Shown here: in pieces, positions 12,556 to 24,264 of the stretch
How the letters are laid out: every line of letters starts with the position of its first letter
Numbering within the stretch: the stretch's first letter is position 1
Source of the DNA: Neckera pumila
Lineage: Eukaryota; Streptophyta; Bryopsida; Hypnales; Neckeraceae
Assembly (NCBI GenBank): GCA_963969595.1
Contig: OZ018410.1
Span: 2,790,001 to 2,854,000 of the forward strand
Direction: 5' to 3'
DNA length: 64,000 nt
Position numbers and translations under genes: made by a program
Notes under the pieces: model-generated
Seen by the model: the letters and a program-made list of their open reading frames with translations, nothing else
Told to the model about the DNA's origin: nothing
Database searches by the model: none

Positions 12556-14664
12556 TCAGGGAACGGCATCCCAACGAAGCTCACACATGAAAACGGCTCC
12601 TTCAGGCCTCTCGTTTCCGGTTGCAGGACTCCCAACCAAGGCAGGAAGATTATGCCATTCATCTGCAGCCATGTCATAAAGTCTGATATGCTGACTGACA
12701 CTTCCATTTTCATCCCGGTTGTCCCACGTCAAAAGGATAAACCCAGTGCTAGTGAAGAGTTCCATGTATGACCCAATTCGCAGACCCCTAAAGGTACCCT
12801 CGTTGTCGTTAAGTTTTCTCAGACCCCTCAAAGTACCCTCGTTGTCGTTGAGTTTCCTCAATTCCGTTGTGCTGTTCTGCCATTCATATTCTGAAATCAC
12901 GAACATTTCAGACGCGTCAACCCGCGTGCTAGATTCCTCGGGAGCATGCAACACAAACAGATGATCCTTGAGGATAGAGTGCCATACGCAGACCATTTCA
13001 AGATCCTCAAAAGGAGGGCAAGAGAGAAGATTACATATCGACTTGGCGGCGCAATCACACACCAGAGGATCCAATCCTCCGCCATCGAGGCAGTTACCGG
13101 AGCCAAAAACAAGACCAGAGTCCACGTTGCCCCATGACCCAGATTGGGAGTCGTAGACATCCACTCCAACAGTGGAATCCTCCTCCTTTTTATACACCAA
13201 GAAAACTCTGTAGGAGTTCGCATCCACATCCGTGACCAACTGCACAGACAGGGGATGCTTCTTGCTAAGCTGAAAGTCAGGCAGAGCTTTCCAAACATTT
13301 GTTAACGGATTGCAAACATACACAGGAAATGGCCCAGCATCCTCTTCGTCCTCGATGTCCGGCACGAAACAAACCAAACCCCCATCGCACGCATACCAGG
13401 AGTCCCTGTACCCCTTGCCTAGAGGGAAATTCAATTTCACACCATGCCACTCCTGGGATTTGGCGTCAAACATTCGGGTCCAGAAGGTTTCTACTCTACT
13501 GTCCAATCGCAGAAGACCAAAGAGATTGGGATTTGCCTCCCCAAAGGTAAGCTTGAAGCTGGAGGAATCTGAGAGTGAGGACCAAGCGCCGGAGCTGTTT
13601 TTAAGCTCAATGATTCGAGGGACGGGTAGCCGTGCAAAGACCAGTCCCACCAAATCCTCTGACAAATTGCTCCAAAGCCCTGTGTCTATCAACTCCTGGT
13701 GATGAATGCATATGTGCCTACATACTTGTGAACCGTTTCTTGCAGCAGCAGCTCTTTTCGCTACCCTCGTTTCTGTGCTGAAGTTTTCCGTATACGAGGC
13801 AGAAACAAAACCTTGTCCCATCACTTTTCCCCAATAACATCCCTGTACATAAATGAGAATCTGTCAGAAAAGTGATGTGGAACTGTTACTTGCAAGGAGT
13901 TTTCACCAATTAGAACGGTTCAAAAAGATTAGGGCTGAGATGAATAGGGAAACAGATCCCTCTAGATGAGGGAGCATAACATTCTTGCGTAGTAGAAGCA
14001 TGGCAGTTTAAGAACAATGTCATTTAGAGCAATTCATGCCAAATCAGAGCAAACCAAGCAAAATGAAAGCTCGAATAAGCTAACATACTGAAGGAGCTCT
14101 GCCTTGTTCCAATTTAGCTCAAAATTGCAAGACGAGGTATCAGGGATTCCTTTCCACGCCAATTCAGAGGGTGCGAACAAGGTTTCTGTAGAATGTTATG
14201 TAATGACCATTTCGACATTTCAACTTCTGAAAATACATTTTCAAATCTCCCCTTTCTGTTTTCTTCTGATTTTCAATTCCCTTTAGGAGACAATTAACAT
14301 TCCCAGCAGTCTTCTCCTTGAAATGATTGAAGGACAGATATGGGTGTAGTTGTAAGATTACCTTGTTTGCATCAGCTGGATTTGAGCTGCCCAACACAGG
14401 ACAGGGCCTGGGCACTTGCATTTTCTGCACATCTCGAATTCGTTCAAGGCCTGCTTTGAGAGAATTCATCGTTTCCCGCAAGATACCGGCGATGACCAGA
14501 AGGTCGGGCCTCTCTTCAATCGCTTCCATCTCATCATCAAGTGCACCCGGTTCCAGCTCAGTCACAACACTCTCGATTTCGCTCAGCTCGGCAGAACAAC
14601 ATTTCAAACTGTGAAGAACCTTGTTCAGCCTACATAAGACCTCAGCATAGCCTTCTTTTGCCAT
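12556..14664 (-). CDS. F-box/kelch-repeat-like protein, two exons, 529 aa
   Basis: Probably the substrate-binding subunit of an SCF ubiquitin ligase. Exon 1 is 14362-14664 (101 codons) and exon 2 is 12556-13842 (428 codons plus TGA), joined in phase 0 by a 519-bp GT-AG intron. Residues 1-80 are helical and Glu/Leu-rich (LCRLNKVLHSLKCC), perhaps a coiled coil. An F-box-like motif lies at about 157-197 (LWSNLSEDLVGLVFARLP). The F-box-associated/kelch region follows, with the typical CNPLTNVWKALP at about 277-288. A 13-residue tandem duplication (LRKLNDNEGT) lies at about 430-455. The start is the first ATG of exon 1, conserved in the copy-A pseudogene. The target is unknown. The family call is firm; SCF membership is inferred from the motif. 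Confidence 0.85.
12781..12858 (-). repeat. In-frame 39-bp tandem duplication inside the F-box gene
   Basis: Two adjacent 39-bp units (12781-12819 and 12820-12858), each with CAGACCCCT and CTCGTTGTCGTT, add 13 residues to the protein without shifting the frame. The matching part of copy A is deleted, so its age relative to the duplication cannot be judged. Confidence 0.9.
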
Positions 14665-15560
14665 TCTATCTAAAGAACTAGTACCTCTTAAACTGCTCTG
14701 AGGGAAGACTTAGAGTCCTCTAACACTAAATAGAGCCACAGAAACTCTCTAATGCAAGAACTTGTCTCTACTTTCCGACTTTCAATGGTAACGACAGCAT
14801 CTTACAATTGGCTGATTGAACAAATCCCTACAGTGTTTTTCCGGGCACGTCATCCCAATCTGATTCAGCACAGGAAAATGAGAAACAGACCCTGAAATTT
14901 AGGACTTAACCCTAGCAATTAGGGTTTAAGCATTCACAGCAAACCTCAATGTTGGGCTACAATCCACTGAATTAGTTGCAATTCTTGTTTCCAATGATCG
15001 AGTAACACCTAACTAATCATTCAGATAAAAAACAGCATATCAAAAACAGCAGCAGCTTTTTGCATTGACAAAACGATTTCTGGCTCACCTGAAATTAAAC
15101 AAGCCCAAAGCCTTCCAAGAGGTGACTGGCTAAAAACCACGTCAAATGAGGTGGCAATTCCCGAAAAGTTTGTGCCGATCCCTGTACAACCAGATTTCCT
15201 TCAAATTCACAAGAACTCGCAGATATGCAGGCACAAACAAACCTTTTCTAAACCCTAATCTCTGATCAAAACGATTACAGAATACAATTTCCACCACGAT
15301 AAGTACACTCAATAATTCTAAGCATGATAAAGCACCAAATTCCTCTGTTACTACGAACATTCTCCCCGTCATCAAAATTGGCTAAGAACACGGATGGGCT
15401 TTCTTCAAACTTGCTATGGAAGACTTTAAATAGATCGAGAACTCTGCATTGAAGAAAACACTACGGCGTACCAATTACAGATGTATTATGGAGAATTCTA
15501 GAGCTCTCCATCTCTCCATCGCTGGTGCATATAAATCGAATGACTGTCAGTTAGCGCAAT
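14665..15560 (-). promoter_or_regulatory. Upstream region of F-box copy B with telobox-like motifs
   Basis: The region 5' of the ATG holds AACCCTAGCAATTAGGGTTT (near 14909-14928), an inverted pair of telobox-like motifs, and AAACCCTAAT near 15253. Teloboxes are common in promoters of growth-related plant genes. The inverted pair is kept in copy A (near 3798-3818). No TATA box or start site could be assigned. The motif is visible; its role is inference. Confidence 0.4.
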
Positions 15561-15891
15561 GCCAGGGACAGAGGATTGAACCTGGCTGAATTGGAGATGG
15601 CGGAGCTTTCAAGAGCCTTGCTTAAGCTTAGCTGCGGCAAGGTGTCGTCTCCACTGAGAGGGATGGGCCAAGCTCGCCCTCGCAGACTTGATGGTGTGGA
15701 AAGGCAGATCGAATTATTTTTTTATTTTTTTATTTTTATTTTTGACACAAATAAAGGGTTAAGTTGCCTTTATTGCAGGACAATTAGAATACAAACCCCA
15801 GTCGCAAGCAGATCGAATCAGTTTCAGTTAATAGGGTTTTTTATGGTTTGGGGTTCGGGGCCTTGGATGGAGCACCGAAATATCGATTTAA

Positions 15892-16806
15892 CCCCTACAG
15901 GCCCAAGGCCATTTTTCTGCCAAAAAAAACACCCAAAACTGTCATTTATTTTAGCAAAAAGTGAAATTAAATTAAAAATGTTTTTTTTTGCACATCTAGC
16001 AATAGGATCTTATACCTAACTAGTATAAGAATGTGTGGAAAAAAATTCAGAATTTTTGACCACACAGATTGCAAGATATCTACATTTAAAGTGAAGAAAA
16101 CAAGTTTTTCAGCACATTATGGGACTGGTTTTTTTTACTTTGAACATTTTTAGCTTAAAAATTTTACACTACAGAGTTTGGAGCTTTAAATATTTATAGT
16201 GGAGAATTGATTTGACAATCTACTAGAACAAATATTCAGAAAAATTTAATTTTCATTATTAAAAAAATTATTAAGTAGAAGTAGGTATGAGATAGAAGGA
16301 AAATCTAAAATATTCATATATTTTAGATGGAATTGAAATGCACTAATTCCAATGGTGAGATTGTTCTAGCAAGTAAACTAAACCATGCCAAAAAAAAAAT
16401 TTGAAAAATTTGAAAAATTGCATTCAGAAATAAGTCCTACAAATTATTTTTTTCAAAAAGATGCTCTAATTGCCCAAATAACAAGAATGTCCATAACTTT
16501 CTCATAACAAATCCAAATGAAATGAATCAAATCTTTCCATATAGCCAAAATTATAATCTATGAGAAAAAAAATACTTATAAAAGAAAAAAAAAGTGAAAT
16601 TTTTTTTTGTTGCCCGCTACCTCTTGCCCCCTGTTTTGAGCTTATTTGGTCATAACTTTTGTTCCCGGGCACCGATTGTGAAAAAAATTATATTCCCATG
16701 AAGCTAATCAACTTTTCTACTTCCAGAAGAAGTTTCAAAAAATCAAGAGAAAATTTCAGCCCATAGGTACCTACCCGAAAATGTATTTGTCCCCCAAAGG
16801 GAGGGG
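15892..16806 (+). mobile_element. TTAA-family element S1 (copy a), 915 bp
   Basis: TTAA at 15888-15891 and 16807-16810 flanks an element that begins CCCCTACAGGCCCAAGGCC and ends GGGAGGGG, with the right terminus slightly shortened. The interior matches the S1 copies at 28560 and 38552 over its length (for example aggatcttatacctaactag near 16005). It has no coding capacity. It sits in the block of copy B that is missing from copy A. Confidence 0.8.
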
Positions 16807-16904
16807 TTAAACGTAATGAGGGTGTAAAAGTAAAAGTAGTGTCCCCTTGGCTTCAGTGTTATGATTTTTGACAAAGAAGAATGATTTTGTTTTGGTCCAT
16901 ATTA

Positions 16905-16975
16905 CAGTAGAACCTCTCTAACCGAATTGGTCCGGAACCGGTTGATAAGATTGCTTTAGAGAAGGTTTGCACTAC
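16905..16975. mobile_element. Possible pogo/Emigrant-like terminus
   Basis: TA followed by CAGTAGAACCTCTCTAA at 16905 resembles the TA-flanked termini of pogo-type elements and of plant Emigrant MITEs. A loose inverted match (tttagagaaggtt) follows within 60 bp, but no clean second end was found. It may be a remnant or a chance likeness. Confidence 0.3.
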
Positions 16976-17830
16976 ACAAGAAGTTGCCTCAAGGGGACAT
17001 GTGCCACATTTTTAGGAAAATGAGCTTGTTCAAGAGAATATTTTACCTTTTTTTGACAAGGTTGAGGTCCACCACAATTCCTTGTCAAACTCTCATTTAG
17101 TACTACATCTTATTTTATTTCCGAAGTCAAGACCGCCCAACCCTATTTGTTTATAGAGGTTTATTGGCTTTGAAAGGTTGATAAGGGAAATTGTACATTG
17201 AGTCCTCGGCGGAAATTTGTACGATTTTTGAGTTCTTAACTAAATAGCAAAGAAACAATACAGCAAGCCAGATGACACCTTGTCAACCACAAGTAGAAAG
17301 CTTGAGAATTTAGGCAAAAACTCCCATCTTAGGGTGAGCCAAGTTCCACCGCATTTTCCGGTGAATTCTAGAGCTAAAAAACCTACTTTGTAACCAGATG
17401 CTAGATGAAAGATTTTGGATGTACTAGTAAGAAGTTGATCCATAGCATAGCATTCTGTAAAAAGTAGCATCCTATAAGAAATAGCATTCAGTGAGACTAC
17501 TTTATACTCTTCAGCACCCTCATCCACAAACTTCATCTCCATATTATTAACGTAAGCTTCCGGACCAAGACAGTGATATCAAAATCAACAAAAAGGATTT
17601 CCGTATATTCCATTCGAGGCACAATAACCATACATTAGCCACAAAAATGCAAGAACAGCACCGAGAATCTCAAAGGTAAGGCAAAAGTGATCGAAGTACT
17701 GATTTCTAGGTATTTGGGGATCTTATTAGAGACTAAATCTTCTGTGATCGTCACTTAGAAAATACGAGACTTTCAAGAGTGTGGCAAGGTCTTCCAACTT
17801 CATAGATGCTCTTTCTTTTCTTTAACCATG

Positions 17831-18810
17831 CAAAGGATGGGCCCATGACCAATGATTTCAAGACTCAATTGTCATCCTCTGTTTGCTACCATTTTGCAAC
17901 TATCATAGATATGAATGAATATTTTTAAATTTATTTTTCAAGGATAAGTTATTTGCAATATGTTTGAATTGACTATAATATACCATCATTCTCATTGCAA
18001 TTTAGAATCTATAATATTCCATGTCATTGGAAAAGGACTCCCATTTCACTGAAAAACTCCCAAAATAACAAATATGATGTTCCAATGCCTTAACAATGGC
18101 AACAAAGATTCTAAAAAAACTTAAGATTGGAGACAAGCATCTATATTTTGAAGAACGCTTGTACATTCCTGATTAACTACTACACCTCCAAATCTTACAT
18201 GTCTGCCACAACCTTCCAACTATAGGACATTTTGGATTCAACAAGATTTTGAAGCTCATTTCTTGTAACTTTTGATGACCTCAAATTTATGCTTCTTGCA
18301 ATTTTTTTCATTTCTTCTGTTAATTCAGCAAACTTTGGTGTCCGTTTAGGCATAGTAGAATTACTTTTTTTCAAAAAACTTTGAAAAAGATGAAAAATCA
18401 AGCCAGCTTCCATCTACAAAAACCTGTTTGCATTTTGAACTTTTCCTTAAAAAGTTATAGACAAAATTCAAAGAGGATGTTTAAAAATGTCAAAGAAAAT
18501 TTCCACCCCAACCCGTCTCTAAACTTTGCTCATAACTTATGATTGGAGACTTAAAATTGTAAAAGATTTTTGGAGATAAAATTTAGCTTGATTGTCCAAC
18601 TTTTGTTAGATCAAATTTTTTTGAAAAATGTTATTCTACTTTGCCTAAGGGGTCACCAAAGTCTACTGAATTTTAAAAATACAAAATTGTGAATTTTGTA
18701 GTTTGGAAAGAAAATTCCGTTTTACATAGAATTCCAACCTTGGTGATTTTAACTTTGCCCAAATGCCAAAAAATCAATCAAAACTCTTTTAAGTCAAAAT
18801 GAACAAAATG
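17831..18810. other. AT-rich intergenic stretch, no gene seen
   Basis: Only short, stop-rich ORFs are present, none with a recognisable motif. No defined repeat boundaries were found before the foldback at 18815. Confidence 0.5.
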
Positions 18811-18814
18811 AACA

Positions 18815-19765
18815 AAAAAGTGTTGATTTTTTGGTTGATGTGGACGTTGTACAGTGGGGTACAATTCAATTGTCTATGGTGCCATTCAAATTTTGTTTGC
18901 ATAGTAGAAAAAATATTGGGGTTTTTATCTTGCATTGTTAATACTCAATTCTTATACAATTCCAATCAAGCATACCAAATTTTAGTGCAAAAAATGCATA
19001 ATTCCATTTTTGGTGAATTCTTAAAGCCAATTTGCATAGTTATACATGATATTTTGAAGAAAACAATTGGTGATGAATTTTCTTAATTTGATTTTGTAGA
19101 TATGTAGGGAACATCCATATACACATCTTTCATACTAAAAAACACCCCCTTAAGTAACAAAAATATTATCTAAGACGAGTTCAATATAATGCGTCATATG
19201 AATAAACTTTGTAAATAGATATTTCTATATTTTAAGTAGATTTTGGCAAAGTATTTTTACCATCATGTTCAAATTTACAAAATTAGTCACAATGTGCGGG
19301 TCAAATAGCAAAATCTAGTTACAATTAGAAATATCTATTTGACAAAGTTGGTCATATAATGCCTTACATTTAACTCTTCCTTGCTCATATTTTTGTTAAT
19401 TAAAGGGATGTTTTTTAATATGAAAGATGTGCATATGGATGTTCCTACGTATCTAAGCAATTGAATTAAAAAAATTCATCACCAATTATTTCCTATAAAA
19501 TATTATGTATAACCATGCAAATTGGCTTTAAAAAATTCACCAAAAATACAATTTTTCATTTTTGGAACTGAAATTTGGTATGCTTGATTGGAATTGCGTA
19601 AGAATTGAGAATTAATTATGCAAGACAAAAAAATCCAATTTTCTCTATATTATGCAAAGAAAATTTGAATGGCACAATAGGCAATTTTTAAATGAAATTT
19701 ATGCCATTATAATATCCAAATCAAGAAATTTTTTTGGTTTTTTTGTTAACTTATGCCAAATCAAC
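18815..19765. mobile_element. Long foldback (inverted repeat), ~450-bp arms
   Basis: Sequence from about 18815 to 19250 recurs in reverse complement from about 19300 to 19765. Matched landmarks include tgccattcaaattttg (18881) against the complement near 19670, ttccaatcaagcatacc (18960) against 19580, and catactaaaaaacacc (19132) against 19410. The loop is only about 50 bp (around 19255-19300). Arms are diverged and carry indels, so this is an old foldback element or an inverted duplication. It has no coding capacity. Confidence 0.75.
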
Positions 19766-20742
19766 AAAAAACTATAAAAAAAAATATCTATGTAGCACCC
19801 AAATCAACAAAATTTTGGTTTTCTATCCTATACGGAATATTCTAGACTAGGCTTACTACTATTTGCCTAATGTTGCTTCATGGTGGCCAATTTTAAACCA
19901 ACAATCTCACATTTACCAAGGTTATTCACTTATTTTTAATTAACACACCACATAAATCGCTATTTGAAATGGTTGTAAATTGTTTCATACTTAAAACTTT
20001 TCATTGTTCTTAGGGATTCATTTGTCATATTAAAAAAATATCAAAATTAAAAACATTTATACTTTTTTGCATGAAAACCTGTTGGCACTTTGGTACATCT
20101 CAAAAAAATTCAAAAATTTTGTAATTTGTTTTTCACAAAATTGAGATAGTAAGATAGTTGAGAATTGTTTTCTTTTCTACAATGGACTTTGAACATTTTT
20201 GGCTATGAATTTTTTTTTTTCCAATTTTCTTTTGGTAATACATAATGCAAGCATTGTTTTTGTATCTAAAAAAAAATTTGAAAATTTGGAGACTATTTTT
20301 TTTGACAAAATTGTGATTGCTAAGAGTTGGATTTTCTTCAAATTAGACTTTGGAAATTTCTAGTGATGATAAAACCTTTTTTTTTCCAATTTAATTTTTG
20401 CAGCAGATTATGCATGCTTTTATATATTTCTAGAAAAATAGTTGTAAAAAATTTCAAAAAATATTTTTTTTGGACAAAATCATGATGATTAGGAGTTGTT
20501 CTTTTTTCAAAGAGGACTACAGATATTTTTAGCAATGTTAAAAAGAGTTTTTTTTTGCAAAAAAATTTCACAACTTTTCTTTTCATTTTTTGAAAAATGC
20601 CTTCAATTTGTGTCCATGTCGCACGGATTTCGTACAAGTTGATTCAGGACGTAATTAGTGACGCTTTTGTCAAGCATTATTTAGACACTAAATCCACACG
20701 GAATTGGTTACACACAGTTTTCGTGCATCATTAATACGATGG
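19766..20742. other. AT-rich intergenic stretch, no gene seen
   Basis: T- and A-runs with short ORFs. Several related ~120-bp blocks (near 20040, 20160, 20280 and 20420) contain a run of T, an aaatt/gaaaa stretch and an ttgtgatNgttaaga-like segment, suggesting a degenerate local tandem repeat. Confidence 0.4.
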
Positions 20743-22143
20743 TAATAGGGGTAGTCACGGCTCCTTCATCCCATTCCGTGAAGGTTGGAAAGAGGGACAT
20801 GAAGCTTAGCAGAACTTTGGCTCTATCTCGTGAAAAGATAGTGCACAATCTAGATTGCCAAAAATCCCTCCCCTTTACGATGCCAAAAAATATGTATTAT
20901 TAGATTGATATTAAAAAAAAACTTATCCCCCCTTGTGCTGTGAATCTGGGGGTCTAGAAAAAAAAATAAACTCTCTATCCACTCACTTGCACTAAAATGA
21001 TTGTTCACGGAAGTAGTTGCCACGAACTACACATTTGGCATTTGCGGACACGGATTTGAAGTAGCTTGTCGATAGAGATTTGTAAGAGTGTGGCCTTTGA
21101 CAACCATTTTGACCTCTTTGGGTTCTTGAACTTTTCAACTTCAACTTTGGATCTCTAGGCAGTTACATTCCTATGACTACCTTTCACTTATGAACTTGTT
21201 TTGTATATTGCATTTGCTTTTGTCTTCAATGTGTTGATTTTCTTATTACTTTCAATCCTCAAACATGAGACCTCTTCTATCACAAATTCTTAACTTAGGT
21301 GCTACTAGTAGTACTTTGCGGAGTATGAAGACGGAGAAGGACAATTTATAGACCTCAAAGAAGACATTATGCATTTGGAAACATAGAGAAGTACAGTTGA
21401 TAGCTTGCATTTACAAAAACAACACTTGTACTTAGAAGATGGAAGTATTGGCTACATGTTTATTGTACTTTGATTGAAATAATGTAGTAGGGTGTCCAAA
21501 GTAGTGATTGTGGGACTATAAAGAGTAAATTGTACTCTCTCATTAGCTCATTGTTTTTTGGCTTTGTGAAATTGAAAATTTAATGAATTTAGGGATTGCC
21601 ACACAAAGAAAAGGATTGAAGAGGAAGGATAAATTTGGAGATTGAGTGTTTCAATTTAGGGAATTGGAAATGATTTTGTTTGATTACTACATGCCACATT
21701 ACAATAATTATTCCCTAATTAACCCTACTATTAGGCTTGTACATAGTTTTACACTATCCACTCAAAAGACAGCCTATACACAACGTGGCTTGTGCCGGCT
21801 CTCTTCCGTGAAGGTTGAGAAGGGTTGTTCTCTTCCTCTGCAGGACAAGAACGGCCATGAAGAAGTTTATGTAAAGGTTTTCTAATGCTTGCTTTTAGGA
21901 ATTTTACCCCTTCGCTAGAGACTTCACCGCTGTTGCCATTGCCAACTTCTCATTGTCCCTCGCGGATCTACGAAACTACTGAAAAGTGACACGGCAAGTA
22001 AGTTCTTCAATCTCGTCCTCCACAGGAAGCAAGAAGGGGTGTCACACCTTCTTCATGGAGAATGGACTCTCATTGGCTCCACTTTCTTCTCCACATCCTC
22101 TCAACCTTCAAGGAAGCGAGAAGGTGTGACTACCCCTAATATA
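20743..22143. mobile_element. ~1.4-kb element with inverted ends
   Basis: The left end (ATAGGGGTAGTCACGGCTCC at about 20745) and the right end (GTGACTACCCCTAAT at about 22127-22141) are inverted copies. The match extends inward through the CCTTC and GAAGGTTGG blocks. The interior has a 79-codon ORF at 21646-21885 with no recognised domain and looks partly gene-like around 21780-22120. The superfamily is not determined, and the target duplication could not be fixed. Confidence 0.5.
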
Positions 22144-22935
22144 CACGAAAGAGACACGATATACGTATTGTCATAATGAATGTTGTTTATGTGCAAATGG
22201 AACACTCCAAAGCCCACGTAATCCGTAAGTTTGTATGAACCAATAGAATCCATACAACCAAAATAGACATTCAGTCATATAGAAACTTGACAAGCTACTG
22301 GCTTAGAGAAGAAAAGCCCTGTAGCGGAGAATTTTGTAATATGTATAAAGGTTGCATACAACAATGAAAGAACACCTTGAAGAAACTCAAGCTCAATTCA
22401 AAGAATCTGTTGATGTAAGAAGAAAAGAACAATCAAAATTTTGAATGCACGATAAGGGGTGGCTATTACAACACAATATTAAAACTTCTCAACCATGTGA
22501 TAAACTTGACTATTGCAGAATTGGACCATTTTGCATTGAAAAGCAAATTTATGTTGTTGCATTTCAATTGGAAATTTGGACCTTCTAGCATTTATAAAGG
22601 TATATTTTGTTTTTCATACTTCTCTCTTAAAGATTTATAGAGAATCCAATTTCTCTAGAAGAATTCAACCTCCACAACTTCTATAGAGGTAGAATGGTAG
22701 ATGATTGCCAAAAATATAAAGTTAAGGACATTCCTGATTTAAGGATTTGATGAGGTCAAGTGTAATGTCTTATTCATTGGTGTGAATATCAAATTAGTAA
22801 GTGTATGTAGGAACCAACTCCAAACTTAACAAATTCAATAATACACCTTTGAAGATCTAAAAATTTTATCAATAGCAATTAAAAAAAAAAAAAACCTACT
22901 ACAAGATTCAATTGAACATGACAGAGCAAAAATCC
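22144..22935. other. Intergenic stretch, no gene seen
   Basis: Moderately AT-rich sequence with no long ORF and no repeat ends recognised. Confidence 0.4.
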
Positions 22936-23029
22936 TTAAAGGATCTCAGACCTAGAAGGGGAAGTAATGTCATGAATGCATAAAGATTGTGGCCCGGATA
23001 GTGGAAGCTTTTTAAAATACTTCTCCTTT

Positions 23030-23280
23030 AGTGGAAACAACTCAAATAGCTTCCAAGCTTGTAGAAGCTTCTCAAGCAGCTTCCAACCTCGTGGAATCTT
23101 GTAGAACGTCATAGAACCTCGTGGAATCTCAAGGAACCTTATGGAATTGCACAAAAACTTGTTGAATCTCAAGGAACCTCATGGAATCTCTTGGAACCTC
23201 ATGGAATCTTATTGAATCTCGTACAACCTTATGGAATCTTGTAGAATCTCGTGGAGTCTCTTCGAAGCTCCTCAAGTATA
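23030..23280. repeat. Short-period repeat, ~11-bp unit
   Basis: A unit close to GGAAYCTYRT with 1-2 spacer bases recurs many times (ggaatctc, ggaacctca, agaatctcg), giving an irregular 11/22-bp periodicity from about 23085 to 23275. Just before it, gaagctt/agcttc motifs recur from 23030. The reverse strand is partly open (22936-23172), but the predicted peptide is simply the repeat and is probably not a gene. Confidence 0.75.
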
Positions 23281-23289
23281 TATAGATGT

Positions 23290-24260
23290 CAAAATTGAGA
23301 GGTTCCTCAGACTCAACAATTCATTCTGATGTTTAATTTTTAGCACATTATAGAAAATTTGGACCTTCTACAGGGCCGTGCAATTAATGTAAAATATATA
23401 CATAATAATCTTTTTTGAAAAGAAATCTTGTTTGAAAAAAGATAATAATAAAGAGTAATTTTTTTATCAGAATTCTAACATGGCATCTTAGCTGACTACT
23501 CACTTTACAGATTGCCTGACAGCCTTTTTGAATTGATATTTTTCTTAAGTGCGCATTTTAATGCATCAATTTAGCCCTGTAGAGGGTTGAAATTTTCTCT
23601 AATGACTCAGCCTTAGCTCTTCCATTGAAGCTTTGTCCTTTGTCCTTTAGTTCTCTTGAATACATCTTGCATCTTTCAGTAAATTTAGAACTTGTGCCTT
23701 CATCAAGATTCTTGTTTGAAATATTTTTCGTTTTTGCCTTGACTCCATCCTTGTCATCAAGTATTTACTTGATTAAATGTCTATTCCGTATGTCTACCAA
23801 TCACTTTCAAATTAGCATCTCTGTATATTCAATAAAAGAAGTAATTATGAATAGATACAAATGAGTGGTTTAGATATAGTAGAAATTGTATAGACCATCT
23901 CAAAATAAAATAAATGGCTAGAATGCCTAATAATATGCTTGTAAGAAAAAAAATACTATATACAAGGCTATAAAAATTTGTAGCCCAAAATTCTTCTTTA
24001 TTTCTTCATGGTCATTGAGTGGACTTTTTTTCATTAAACAAAGCTCATAAAAATTGGTTCTTACTATAAATGTTATTGTTGATTTGTTTACATTGTTATT
24101 ATTTACTCTAAATCTATCATGATGTGGTTGGTTGAACCACTTATTTATATTGAGCCACTTGATTTATAATATTGAAACCATACTACATCTAAATGGGTTT
24201 GTGATAGGCAATGAGAAGAGGATGATTTTGGACAAAATTGATGAGAATTTGAGATCCTTA
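23290..24260. other. AT-rich intergenic stretch, no gene seen
   Basis: Short ORFs only (for example 23625-23864 on the plus strand), low in GC and without motifs. Nothing further was recognised. Confidence 0.45.
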
Positions 24261-24264
24261 TTGA

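Larger units (their letters stand above)
11373..17830. repeat. Segmental duplication, copy B
   Basis: Counterpart of 1-5330. It matches copy A in 11373-15022 and again in 17580-17830. The extra block of about 2.5 kb between them holds a TTAA element (15892-16806) and unplaced sequence. It contains the intact-looking F-box/kelch gene. The 11678-11866 stretch keeps a minus-strand reading frame of about 62 codons that is also open in copy A (1387-1584). Confidence 0.85.

Noticed and set aside
12897..13298. Minus-strand frame of 133 codons inside the F-box gene
   Set aside because: A shifted frame within exon 2 of the F-box gene; the product has no motif.
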